A stretch of DNA of 37,424 nt from a virus. The position numbers were made by a program, and so were the translations under genes. Numbering within the stretch: the stretch's first letter is position 1; every line of letters starts with the position of its first letter. The notes below the pieces were generated by a model. That model did not search any database and was not told the origin of the DNA. It saw only the letters and a list, made by a program, of their open reading frames with translations. The DNA lies in IMG/VR virus record IMGVR_UViG_3300027704_000001, positions 1 through 37,424 of that record; one strand, written 5' to 3'. Of this stretch, positions 6,557-15,676 are shown piece after piece.

Positions 6557-8242
6557 TTACTCTTCTTCTTCTTCGCCCGAATCCCAAAGAGCATTACCTA
6601 GTAACATAGACTCACCAGCCATTTTAGGTACTTGTAGGGCCGTGTCTAACCTAGAAGGTCTAGCGTCCGTATACTCTCTAATAGTCTCGTCACTTACCCT
6701 TCCTGTCTGCCCCTTGTCTAAAGTTATCTTACCTTTTTTATCGCCTGTCTTATCTGCTACAGCACGTAGGTCTGAATAGATTGGAGGACTTATTGTAAGC
6801 TCTCTGTTAGGCAACGCCCTTCCTAACACTTTACCCAGTACAGGCACTTTCTCCAAGAAATCATGTTGGTCTGACATAAATGACATAGCTTTGCGGTTAG
6901 GCATTATCTTAGTCATAACATTAATACCTCCCTCCACTACAGCACTACCTACCTGTGAAGACGTAAGCCATAGACCTCTCTCTTGTACCTCTTCTAAGGT
7001 TTTAGTTATCATACCAACACCTTTGATAGGGTTAGCTTTCATATGTAGGAATAAAGCCACTGGGTCGTCAGTACCTAGCTCAGTGTATAGGTCTTTTACC
7101 CTCTTGTGTGCTTTGTTCTTCATAGCTATAGCGTCACTGCCATGATTCCCACCAACACCTGTGTTCCTTTTAACAACTAGCTTATCTCCTGAGTTAGGGT
7201 CAATACCCCATAGCTTAGTAGCCGACTCAAACACAAACCCTAATTCTTCATCGGATACTTCTAAAGCTTTCTTGGACTTGGGCCCCCGTGAACCTGTAGA
7301 GGTAATAGTGCTTTTTTGTTGCTTTGCAGAGTTAATATAGTTTTGCTTTGTTAGTTGCTGCATACCACCATAGGATACAGACTCAATAACATTGTTAAGC
7401 ACATCAGCTACCTTACCCTTACGTCCTGTTTGTGCAGTGATGTATTTATTATAGTTTATCTGAGCTACTGCTTTTTCTTTATGCCTATTAGCCTTACCTG
7501 TATTTCCTTTAGACCTTTCTAAGTAAGCTAAAGCCATTTCATCTTTAACTGTCTTTTGAGATACACTATTAATACCATGCTTATCATAGAGCGCCCTAGA
7601 GCTAGGACTAAAAGCCGCCACTAGCCCACCCTTGATACCGCTAGACGCCCAATCCGATAGACCCGTAAGTTTCTGAGCTAGAGCAAAAGCTTCTTTTTCA
7701 GTCTTGACCCCTTTTACGCCATAGTTAAGAAGTTTCTTTGTCAAGGAATTAAAGTTATCGGGCATATCCTTAAGGTTTTTAATCTCAGGCGCATAGTGGT
7801 TAGGTATGTAATTCTTAGCAGAGGCTATAGCCCTTTGTACTGGAGCTAATAAAGCACTAGGCAGCCCTAGCTCTAATGCTCCTACACCAGCAGCTAGGTT
7901 CTTAGCTATACGAGGGTTAGCCTTTAGATACGCAAGTCCGTCTTGGCCTAGCTCTGTCTCAAGAGCCTTTTGCATACCATACTCCATACCTTCATCTAAG
8001 AGGTCAGTAGCAGCGTCAGGGGTAACCATTTGGAAAGCTCCAGCAGCTATGCTACCTAAACCCTCCCCTCCCCTGCCTATCTCTCTTCCAATGTACTCGG
8101 CAGTAGTTATCTCCCCTTGATTCAGTCTTTTACTGTCTTCTTGGGACTCTTCATCTAAGCCCCCAAAGTCTGCCGCAAGTTTAGCCCATTCCTCTTGGGC
8201 TTCATCATACAAACTTTTAGCCATATCGCCTAGTAATCTCAT
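6557..8242 (-). CDS. Putative internal virion / ejection protein, 561 aa
   Basis: Not assigned to a family. It is the last gene of the late operon, beside other very large proteins, a position typical for internal virion (ejection) proteins of podoviruses. The N-terminal 60 residues are charged and helical. Residues about 65-125 are Gly/Ala-rich (AAGAFQMV, NLAAGVGALELGLPSALL) and could contact membranes. The middle is lysine-rich, with KRKAxK-type stretches, and the protein ends in a run of five glutamates. AGGA lies 6 bases before ATG 8242; a second Met seven codons in is possible. The role is inferred from context. Confidence 0.65.
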   Translation of the reverse strand: MRLLGDMAKSLYDEAQEEWAKLAADFGGLDEESQEDSKRLNQGEITTAEYIGREIGRGGEGLGSIAAGAFQMVTPDAATDLLDEGMEYGMQKALETELGQDGLAYLKANPRIAKNLAAGVGALELGLPSALLAPVQRAIASAKNYIPNHYAPEIKNLKDMPDNFNSLTKKLLNYGVKGVKTEKEAFALAQKLTGLSDWASSGIKGGLVAAFSPSSRALYDKHGINSVSQKTVKDEMALAYLERSKGNTGKANRHKEKAVAQINYNKYITAQTGRKGKVADVLNNVIESVSYGGMQQLTKQNYINSAKQQKSTITSTGSRGPKSKKALEVSDEELGFVFESATKLWGIDPNSGDKLVVKRNTGVGGNHGSDAIAMKNKAHKRVKDLYTELGTDDPVALFLHMKANPIKGVGMITKTLEEVQERGLWLTSSQVGSAVVEGGINVMTKIMPNRKAMSFMSDQHDFLEKVPVLGKVLGRALPNRELTISPPIYSDLRAVADKTGDKKGKITLDKGQTGRVSDETIREYTDARPSRLDTALQVPKMAGESMLLGNALWDSGEEEEE

Positions 8243-8250
8243 AGTTTTTC

Positions 8251-10014
8251 CTAGTTATTAGCCGCAGCTTTCAAAGGTGGACGCTCTCTTTCGTCTTCCA
8301 TTTCTTGTAATACAGATAATAAAATAACTCTGTCAGCCTTAAGTTGCTCTACCATTTCCCTACTCTTACTAGCTTTAATAGCCTTAGCTGTAGCTGTGAG
8401 CATTTCCCCTATACCCTTACGAGTAGCAGGAGCCTTAAGCATACGATAGCCCAATACTCCTGCACCTACACCTGCTAAAGCGCCTGTTGCGTAAGCAGCA
8501 AAACCCGATGTTACAAAGGAACCTGCGGCATTAGCCGTGGCAGCAAGAGCCAAAGGTGTGGTAGGCACATTAAGCTTTGTTGTGCGCCTAAGGTTTTGCC
8601 ATTGTCTACCTATAGCATTACGAGCCTCAATTTTAGATTTATCCATAGTAACGTCCCATGCTTTATACATGATGTGTTGCTTACGTAATAGTCCTTTAAC
8701 ATCTACAGAAGGAACAGCAGCGTCTACAGTGTCGTTTAACATGTTACGTATTGCACTAACAGCTACTTTCTTACTGTTAACGTAGTCAGCTTCCATACGC
8801 TCAGGTTGATGCTTTTGAATGTACCTATCAAGCTTCTTACGTGCATCCAGCAAACCTAAGGTAGTTCCGTCTGACTCTTTAATAAACTTAACAGCAGTAG
8901 ACATTAAATCATCAGCAAACTTAGGTGTTCCTCCAGCTAACGAAAAGCCTGTCTCACCTTTCAACGCTGTAGCTCTTGTTTCCAAAGCACCAGCAAGAGC
9001 CTTTATGTCTACCTTAGGGTTGCCTGCGTTTTTAATACGAGTTGTAAGCCTTTGGGCTGTTGCTGTTATTTCAGTGTATATAGTATTACGACTGTCAGTA
9101 AAGTTACCACTGGGCTTAAGGTTAGGAACTAAGGATGTTACGTCAATCATTTCAACATCAAATGGCCCTTTAACAGGTTCTATAGTATTGAAAAGACCTC
9201 TTGTTTCAGTAGGCATACCGTTAGGTGCATTTTCTGCGCTTTCGGGGTGTAAAGGTTTTAACATTTCCCATACACTTTCCTTCTTGTTCTCTATGCCAGC
9301 TTTTCTACCTGAGTCTAAAGACTTACGGCCTATATTGTTTAATGTAGAAGTGACAGGTAAAGCCTTAGAAGCTGGCGCACCTATAGCCGCTATATCAAAG
9401 GCTGCTCTTAGTTGCCTGTCTTCTGCTGGATTCTCTTTAGCCCAACCTAGGTATTTGCCATAACTTTCTGAGGCTAACCCAAGTGCTTTCTGTACCCAAG
9501 GTGTTTGACCTACGTTATAAGCAAGAGTTTTAAAAGTCTCTACCGTAGGTTTCTCAATAGCATCCGGAGTTATGTTACTTAACAGTTGACCTACAGAAGT
9601 AGCACCTGTACCTATCATACTTATAGCAGGTTTAATAAGAGTATCAGCAGCTTGATAAGCAGCAAACTGTTGTGGATTCTGAGGTCTAGTATCTTCGGAA
9701 GGGCCAGAGCTAAAAGGGTTCTGACCAGCTTGTGCTTTTTCCTGTACCACTTGACCCATATCAGCCATGTTCTGTCTATTAGCTTCCCCTGCGGCTGAAA
9801 CAGCTCCCATCACACCTGAGGAAAACTGAGAGCCTATGTCGCTAAAAGGAGTCTGCTGTGGCGTGTAGCTAGTAGCCGCTTCCTTTTCTGCTGCTTGAGA
9901 AGTTTCTTTAAGACCGTCTAAGTAAGTAGCCCACTCATTAACAGCAGCATTATCACCAGCCGCGTGTGCGCCCCTAAGGGCACTTAAAGCTTGTTGTTCA
10001 GTATATTGTGCCAT
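8251..10014 (-). CDS. Putative internal virion / ejection protein, 587 aa
   Basis: A large late protein. Its N-terminus carries QALSALRGAHAAGDNAAV followed by NEWATYLDGL, a helix-turn-helix-like amphipathic motif often seen at the start of phage proteins that enter the cell envelope. Near residues 495-535 is a long Ala/Gly-rich hydrophobic stretch (AAYATGALAGVGAGVLGY) that could span a membrane. The remainder is helical and hydrophilic. Taken together these features suggest a DNA-ejection conduit component, but no homologue can be named. The start is ATG 10014; the stop is 9 bases before the next gene. Confidence 0.65.
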   Translation of the reverse strand: MAQYTEQQALSALRGAHAAGDNAAVNEWATYLDGLKETSQAAEKEAATSYTPQQTPFSDIGSQFSSGVMGAVSAAGEANRQNMADMGQVVQEKAQAGQNPFSSGPSEDTRPQNPQQFAAYQAADTLIKPAISMIGTGATSVGQLLSNITPDAIEKPTVETFKTLAYNVGQTPWVQKALGLASESYGKYLGWAKENPAEDRQLRAAFDIAAIGAPASKALPVTSTLNNIGRKSLDSGRKAGIENKKESVWEMLKPLHPESAENAPNGMPTETRGLFNTIEPVKGPFDVEMIDVTSLVPNLKPSGNFTDSRNTIYTEITATAQRLTTRIKNAGNPKVDIKALAGALETRATALKGETGFSLAGGTPKFADDLMSTAVKFIKESDGTTLGLLDARKKLDRYIQKHQPERMEADYVNSKKVAVSAIRNMLNDTVDAAVPSVDVKGLLRKQHIMYKAWDVTMDKSKIEARNAIGRQWQNLRRTTKLNVPTTPLALAATANAAGSFVTSGFAAYATGALAGVGAGVLGYRMLKAPATRKGIGEMLTATAKAIKASKSREMVEQLKADRVILLSVLQEMEDERERPPLKAAANN

Positions 10015-10023
10015 TATGTTACC

Positions 10024-11457
10024 TTACTTTATATACTTAAGAGCATTAGTTGATAGAGAAGTAGGTGTAGACTGTTGTGAGCTATAGTCAGGTACAGGAA
10101 TATAGAAGTTCTTGGCTTTTTCCCAAGGAACACCGTTCTTACCACCTATGTCACCTAAACGGTCAATAATGCTATTGTGATTCTCTATTAAGCTAAAGTA
10201 ACCTTCACGCTCAATGCGTAACAAGTTAGACATAGCTCCTTCATCCATAGTTATCTCACCACCGACAATCTGTCTTGCGTACTCTCGGTCAGCATCAGAT
10301 AGACCAGTACCAGAACCAAAGGCTTTAATTACGTTAGCTACCGCAAGTCCTCGGTGAGCTAAGTAAGTTTCAGTGTTTGACACAATACCTTCAATTTCAT
10401 CAGAAGCTACACCAGCAGCAATAAGAGCTTTACCAGCCTGTAGTTTAAAGTTACCTGCAAATCCAGAAACAATACCTTCGTTAAAGATTTGTGAGGAAGT
10501 GTTATTAACCTCTAAAGCCATTACAGCATCATTAGCTTTTTCACTATAAGTGGCATAATTCTGTACTTCTGTTCCTATCATTGCTGTTGTTATTTGGTCT
10601 AACTGGTTAACTTCTTCCGTTAACTGAGGTGCCATAGACAACGAAAGTTCACTAGGGAATACCCAACTCATTGAAGGTCTATCCCATACCTTACCACCTT
10701 TGTCAACACGGAAAGGTTTAGCAACACCAGAAGAGTCTTTAAAGAATTTTATAGTAGCTTCCTTACCCTCTATAGTAGCCAAGAACATAGAGTCAGACAT
10801 GGTGTCATGCTTACCAGTAGCTATTTCTCTAATCATTGCAGCACTAGCACCATTTGTTATGGCTAATGAAATACGACCCTTACGACCTCCTGTCTGAATT
10901 ATAGATAGTGTCTCTTGGTCTCGTATTGCTTTGGCTGCTTCTTTTAGATCACCTCCATTTTCTACCATACTAGCAGTGCTGCTAAGACCTAAGTTTGTAG
11001 CTTGAGTTACTAAAGATTCTCGTAAAGCTTGCTCTTTAACTTGCTCGGCTGCCAAAGCTTCTTTAGCTCTTTTTTCTTTTAGACCTTCTTTGCCTAAGTT
11101 TATTAACTCGCCACCTCTATCTACATAGCCTAGTTTAATAAGCTCGTTACCCATAGTCAAATTACTTTCAGGGGTTCCTTGAGTAAGCTCCATTCCATAT
11201 TTAGCTTGATACTCTTTTTGTTGTGCATTTTTAGCTTCAAGTGCTTGACGCTCCGTATCAGCACCTCCAGCATTGTCGCCTAAGGCACGACCTAAGATAC
11301 TACCGAACATACTGCCCATACGTGCCCGTTGTGGGTCACGCGCTCCTTGGGCAGCCTGATTCATTAGTTGTTGTTGCATATCCTGCTGTCGTTTGCTACG
11401 TTGCGCTAGTAGCTCGTCAACCGTAATGCCCTGTGTAAATAAACCTTGATAAGACAT
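10024..11457 (-). CDS. Putative internal virion protein, 477 aa
   Basis: A late structural-type protein of unknown family. The N-terminal 130 residues are rich in Gln, Lys and Glu (RSKRQQDMQQQLMNQAAQ) and should be coiled-coil; the middle is more globular and includes FRVDKGGKVWDRPSMSWVFP. The C-terminal third is helical (EIEGIVSNTETYLAHRGLAV). It sits between the 1230-residue repeat protein and two other large proteins, so it probably belongs to the same ejected complex. A role is inferred from position only. Confidence 0.65.
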   Translation of the reverse strand: MSYQGLFTQGITVDELLAQRSKRQQDMQQQLMNQAAQGARDPQRARMGSMFGSILGRALGDNAGGADTERQALEAKNAQQKEYQAKYGMELTQGTPESNLTMGNELIKLGYVDRGGELINLGKEGLKEKRAKEALAAEQVKEQALRESLVTQATNLGLSSTASMVENGGDLKEAAKAIRDQETLSIIQTGGRKGRISLAITNGASAAMIREIATGKHDTMSDSMFLATIEGKEATIKFFKDSSGVAKPFRVDKGGKVWDRPSMSWVFPSELSLSMAPQLTEEVNQLDQITTAMIGTEVQNYATYSEKANDAVMALEVNNTSSQIFNEGIVSGFAGNFKLQAGKALIAAGVASDEIEGIVSNTETYLAHRGLAVANVIKAFGSGTGLSDADREYARQIVGGEITMDEGAMSNLLRIEREGYFSLIENHNSIIDRLGDIGGKNGVPWEKAKNFYIPVPDYSSQQSTPTSLSTNALKYIK

Positions 11458-11478
11458 AATTATTTCTCTTTGTTTCTT

Positions 11479-14400
11479 TTATCTAAACCAGCTACCAATG
11501 TTAGCAGCACCACCAGCAGTACCAGCGTAAGCACTAAAGGCTCCACCTGCTAAGTTAAGCAAGTCATTAGGTTGGTAATTATCTCTATTAGCTTGAGCTT
11601 GTCCAGTTATTAGACTAATTCTATTACGTTCTGTATCCAGCTCATAGTTCTGAGCAGCAACATCACGCTGTAGGTTGTAGTTACGGTTGCCAGTAAGCAT
11701 ACCCATTTCATAGTCTTGTAGCTGTTGTTGACCAGCCATAGCCATTTTCTGTTGATTCAAGCCATAGTCTTGGTACTGTTGTTGCTGAGCAAGTCCATAG
11801 TTCTGCTGATTGAAACCATAGTCCTGACGTTGCTGTTGTTGTGCTAAGCCAAAGTTCTGCTGATTAAAACCATAGTCCTGTAGCTGCTGCTGTTGAGCAA
11901 GTCCATAGTTTTGCTGAGATACACCATAGTCCTGTAGCTGCTGCTGTGTAGCTAAGTCCATCTTCTGTTGGTTAAGACCGTAGTCCTGCATCTGTTGCTG
12001 CTGCTGTAGACCATAGTTCTGATTCTGGCCTTGAGTAGCTAACGCTAAGTTATCAGCTTGACCTAAGGTGTCTAGAGCTAAGCGGCTAGTGTTGAGACCA
12101 TAGTTCTGAGTATTACTTAAGTTAGCTAATGATTGATTCTCACGTTGCGATAACTCAGCTAGGCTCTGACCTCTATCAGCTAGACCATAGTTCTGTTGTT
12201 GACCTTGAGCATCTAAGGCTAGACGACCTTTGTTAATGTCATAGTCTCTACTACTATTAAGTTCAGCTAGGTTCTGTCCTCGACCAGCCATACCGTAGTT
12301 CTGACTATTACTAAGTTCAGCTAGGCTTTGAGATCTGTTAGAGAGCATATAGTCGCGCTCTTGACCTTGGGAAGCTAAGTTAAACTGTGCTGAGTTAAGG
12401 CCATAGTCCTGAGCTTGGCCTGAGGTGTCTAAAGCTAAGCGACCTTGATTAAGGTTATAGTCCCTGTCTTGTCCTTGGGAAGCTAAGTTAAACTGTGCTG
12501 AGTTAAGACCATAGTCCTGTGCTTGTCCTGAGGTGTCTAAAGCTAAACGACCTTGGTTGAGACTAAAATCTCTATCTTGACCTTGAGAAGCTAAGTTGAA
12601 CTGTGCTGAGTTAAGACCATAGTCCTGAGCTTGGCCTTGAGTATCCAAAGCTAAGCGTCCTTGGTTGAGTCCAAAGTCCTGACTATTGCTTAATTCAGCA
12701 AGATCTTGACTTCGCTGTGCTAATGCAAACTGTTGTTGAGCCATAGCATTGGCTTGATTCTGAGTCTGCTGTGCTAAACCAAAGCGATCCTGAGCTAGGC
12801 CATAGTCCTGCATCTGACCTTTCTCGTCTAACCTAAAGCGTTGCTGACCTAAGCCATAAGCCTGATCTTGCGTCTGTTGTGCTAAACCAAAGTTCTGCTG
12901 CTGTCCTTGAGAAGCTAAGTTGAATTGTGCTGCATTTAAGCCATAGTCCTGAGACTGTCCTTGTGACGCAAGTCCAAAGTTCTGAGCTTGTGCTTGTGTG
13001 TCTAACGCTAGACGAGCCTGTGACATTCTCTGGTCTTGTGCTGCCTGCTGGTTAGCTGATTGTTGCTGTGCAATACCAGCTTCAATCTCAGCGCCTTGGA
13101 TACCAGCAGATAACATACCTTGACCTGAACCCATAAGGTTAGCGTATTGCTGCTGCTGTGCCTGTTGGTTCTGTGTAAAGCGTTGACTATCTAAACCAGC
13201 GACAGCCTGTGCCCTTGCAAAAGCATCATCAGTAGACTGTGAAGCTAAACCAGCAAGTGCTTGGGATTGTGCTTGGTTCATACCAAAGGCATCTGGTTGT
13301 ACCATTCCACTATCAGCACCAGCGCCTACAGCTTCACCAGACAACCTAAGACCTAGGCGACCTGAGCCAAACATATCTTGCTTAGCTAATGCACGTTGTT
13401 GTGCAAAGGCTGGCTCAAGTAATGCTGAACGTTGAGCAAATAAGTCAGAGGCACGTTGGTCAGTATCCATGTTAAAGCTGAGTTGATCTGGAGCCTGTTG
13501 TGCATTACCTGCAGCTTGTGTCAACAAACCTTGACCTGAACCAACCAAGTTGCTTAAGCTTGAGTAAGGATCATTAAGTCTAGTAGTAGTACCATCAGCA
13601 TCAGTAGTAGATGTACCAGTACCTGACCTAAATGTAACTGGCTTAAAGGTTCCTGAGTCTGCTGCACCCTTAGGTATAGACGCACCTGCCACTGGAGTAG
13701 ATTGTGTGTCTAGCTGCATTGCTTCCGCTATAGGTGCTGTATTACCAGACACCATGTTTTGTAAGGACTCATATGCAGGTGTACCTCGTGGGGCTTGAGC
13801 CTGATATGCTTCTGCTGCAGCTATAGGAGCTTGAGCCTGATATGCCTGTGGCTGATAAGGTGTACCCTGAGCAGCTATAGGAGCTTGAAGTCCTCCTCCT
13901 TGGGATGCTAAAGCTTGATAAGGTGTACCTTGAGCAGCTATAGGAGCTTGAAGTCTTCCTCCTTGGGATGCTAAAGCTTGATAAGGTGTACCCTGAGCAG
14001 CTATAGGAGCTTGAAGCCCTAAAGGAGCTTGAGTAGACTGAGGTGCTTGAGAAACCTGAGGTAATAACATACCCTGTCGTGCTGCTATCTCAAAGGCTGC
14101 TGCTTTTGACTGTGGACGTGCTTGAGGTGCTTGAGGTGCTTGAGCATACTGAGGTGCCTGTGCTGCTTGATCATACTGAGGTGCCTGTGGTGACTGAGTA
14201 AGCATACCACCTGTGTTACCATACAAATTATCCTCAGGTATAGTAGCTTGAGGTGAGTTCCACGTAGGTGCATACTTATCGTAGGTTGAATCAGTATCTT
14301 TAGGTATCGTAGGTGCCCAATCTGGACGTTTTGCAGTTCCTGTAGGTATCGTAGGAGCCCAATCTGGCCTTGCTTGTACACCCTCTAGTGCATTAGCTGG

Positions 14401-15171
14401 AGCCCAATCTGGCCTAGGGCCGCCTGTTACAGGAGCGGAAGGAGCATAAGGATCTTTAGCTGGTACATTAGAAGCTGCTTTAGCGTCCTCTTGACGTTGC
14501 CATTCATCCATGCCTAAGAACTCTTGGTCACGAGCTATGTCGTAAGGAGTCTTAACATAAGCGTTAGGGTCTACATAGTTAGGGTCATAAGGCGCCCATG
14601 AAGGGCGTGCAACACTTGGGTCTATCTTAGATAACTCTATTTCACCTAGCTTGGCCTCTTCTGCGCCCTCAACAACTTCACCTGTGTGTGGGTCAACTGA
14701 AAATGTAGCCTCACCATCCCCACTTTGAATCTTGTTATCATCAGTGCTTATGTATTTGCCAGAGTTAGGAGGAAACTCTACGCCTCCTGTTTCACCATTA
14801 CGAGGGTCGCCTCTTGCAGCAGGGTTTTTCTTGAAATAAGCTTCACGCGCCTGTTGAACTGTTTCTTTTACACTCTGGCCTGCTGGTACTCCTGCTTTAA
14901 CTATTGTTCTATATTCATCAGCAATCTTATCATTCATCCCTAATGAAGTTTGATTCCAAAAGACTTTTGCTGCGCTAGTAAGCATACCGCCTACTGCTGA
15001 TACAGGGCCACCTGCCTTTACAGTATTTGATACAGTTAGCGCTTTATCATAATTAGCTGGATAGTTAGCACCGCTTGAGCTTTTTGTTGTCTTACCATCA
15101 CCTGTTCTAGTTTCATTACCTGCGTTAGCTTTTGCTTTATCGTTATTACTTACCGACCATGCTTGCGGCAT
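11479..15171 (-). CDS. Giant repeat-built virion protein, 1230 aa
   Basis: The largest protein of the genome. Residues 1-350 are low-complexity, with several RPDWAP units (about 187-290). About 387-445 hold three 21-residue repeats (APIAAQGTPYQALASQGG). About 640-717 are Ala/Gln rich. About 717-1157 form a tandem array with an 18-residue period, in which consensus positions read xDYGLNxxxFxLAxQxQxx and leucines are spaced alternately 7 and 11 residues. The array is Gln-rich (many QDYGL, NLASQGQ and LALDT units). The C-terminus (about 1160-1230) has unique sequence ending GGAANIGSWFR. It lies between tail fibers and ejection-type genes. A long helical rod or tube used in ejection, or an elongated tail part, fits; no family is recognised. 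Confidence 0.75.
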   Translation of the reverse strand: MPQAWSVSNNDKAKANAGNETRTGDGKTTKSSSGANYPANYDKALTVSNTVKAGGPVSAVGGMLTSAAKVFWNQTSLGMNDKIADEYRTIVKAGVPAGQSVKETVQQAREAYFKKNPAARGDPRNGETGGVEFPPNSGKYISTDDNKIQSGDGEATFSVDPHTGEVVEGAEEAKLGEIELSKIDPSVARPSWAPYDPNYVDPNAYVKTPYDIARDQEFLGMDEWQRQEDAKAASNVPAKDPYAPSAPVTGGPRPDWAPANALEGVQARPDWAPTIPTGTAKRPDWAPTIPKDTDSTYDKYAPTWNSPQATIPEDNLYGNTGGMLTQSPQAPQYDQAAQAPQYAQAPQAPQARPQSKAAAFEIAARQGMLLPQVSQAPQSTQAPLGLQAPIAAQGTPYQALASQGGRLQAPIAAQGTPYQALASQGGGLQAPIAAQGTPYQPQAYQAQAPIAAAEAYQAQAPRGTPAYESLQNMVSGNTAPIAEAMQLDTQSTPVAGASIPKGAADSGTFKPVTFRSGTGTSTTDADGTTTRLNDPYSSLSNLVGSGQGLLTQAAGNAQQAPDQLSFNMDTDQRASDLFAQRSALLEPAFAQQRALAKQDMFGSGRLGLRLSGEAVGAGADSGMVQPDAFGMNQAQSQALAGLASQSTDDAFARAQAVAGLDSQRFTQNQQAQQQQYANLMGSGQGMLSAGIQGAEIEAGIAQQQSANQQAAQDQRMSQARLALDTQAQAQNFGLASQGQSQDYGLNAAQFNLASQGQQQNFGLAQQTQDQAYGLGQQRFRLDEKGQMQDYGLAQDRFGLAQQTQNQANAMAQQQFALAQRSQDLAELSNSQDFGLNQGRLALDTQGQAQDYGLNSAQFNLASQGQDRDFSLNQGRLALDTSGQAQDYGLNSAQFNLASQGQDRDYNLNQGRLALDTSGQAQDYGLNSAQFNLASQGQERDYMLSNRSQSLAELSNSQNYGMAGRGQNLAELNSSRDYDINKGRLALDAQGQQQNYGLADRGQSLAELSQRENQSLANLSNTQNYGLNTSRLALDTLGQADNLALATQGQNQNYGLQQQQQMQDYGLNQQKMDLATQQQLQDYGVSQQNYGLAQQQQLQDYGFNQQNFGLAQQQQRQDYGFNQQNYGLAQQQQYQDYGLNQQKMAMAGQQQLQDYEMGMLTGNRNYNLQRDVAAQNYELDTERNRISLITGQAQANRDNYQPNDLLNLAGGAFSAYAGTAGGAANIGSWFR
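11700..13030 (-). repeat. Coding array of 54 bp units (18-residue repeats)
   Basis: Inside the 1230-residue gene the DNA repeats every 54 bp, and in the middle every 108 bp with high identity: TCTAAAGCTAAGCGACC-type units recur near 12427, 12535 and 12643. Purifying similarity across the array plus near-identical 108 bp blocks suggests repeat turnover by slippage or recombination. Confidence 0.85.
13857..14045 (-). repeat. Three 63 bp tandem coding repeats
   Basis: AGGTGTACCCTGAGCAGC-type units begin near 13857, 13920 and 13983, with only a few changes between the first two; the third is partial. Each encodes 21 residues containing APIAAQGTPYQAL. This is a second, separate repeat family in the same gene. 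Confidence 0.85.
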
Positions 15172-15173
15172 AA

Positions 15174-15665
15174 TTAAATCTCCTCAGGCCATGTAATTGT
15201 GTGTGGGAAACCTTCTTGAGTTGTTATGTCACGTAAGGTAGTCCTGTATGTTGTCATAGCTGAACTCATTGTAACGTCACTGCCTGCTGTCCAGTCTGTA
15301 GCTGCTAAGAGCTTGTTACGCTGCTCACGTACGCCTGAGGCTGCTTGTGCGTCTAAACTAGCAAGGTATGTAGCTTCGTTAGTTGCTTTGGTTACTATAG
15401 TTCCATCTTCGTCTGTAGTGTCGCTAAAGGCATCCACAAGCTCCCAAGCCTCTACCCAGTTGCCTAGAGAGTCTTGAGTTACACCATTAGAGCGTACAGC
15501 TTGTAATGAGGTCTTAGAGGGCTTAGGTGAGCTTAAGACAGGATCAATGTCCAATAGTGTACATACGTCTGAGTCCCATACTCGTGGGAATGAACGGTGC
15601 TTATTAGCTTGGCGAATCTCGCCTTGAGTGCTAATAGCTCCTGTGGTTTTATTTCTGTAATTCAT
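15174..15665 (-). CDS. Phage tail assembly chaperone-like protein
   Basis: A 163-residue protein whose C-terminal third (REQRNKLLAATDWT... then MTTYRTTLRDITTQEGFPHT) matches the pattern of phage tail assembly chaperone / tail-fiber assembly proteins (RN.LL...DW....YR..LRDI..Q.GFP...WP). The family member normally acts with the fiber encoded next to it and is usually not in the virion. Here it directly follows the 635-residue fiber-like gene in transcription order, which agrees. The N-terminal half is variable and may bind the specific fiber. Confidence 0.8.
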   Translation of the reverse strand: MNYRNKTTGAISTQGEIRQANKHRSFPRVWDSDVCTLLDIDPVLSSPKPSKTSLQAVRSNGVTQDSLGNWVEAWELVDAFSDTTDEDGTIVTKATNEATYLASLDAQAASGVREQRNKLLAATDWTAGSDVTMSSAMTTYRTTLRDITTQEGFPHTITWPEEI

Positions 15666-15676
15666 AGTTGATAGTC

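Noticed and set aside
8819-9463. 214-codon plus-strand frame
   Set aside because: It lies antisense within the 587-residue late gene, has no ribosome site and no gene-like composition; it is a shadow of that gene.
14085-14381. 98-codon minus-strand frame
   Set aside because: It is the same strand as, but another frame of, the 1230-residue gene; low-complexity codons create a spurious open frame.
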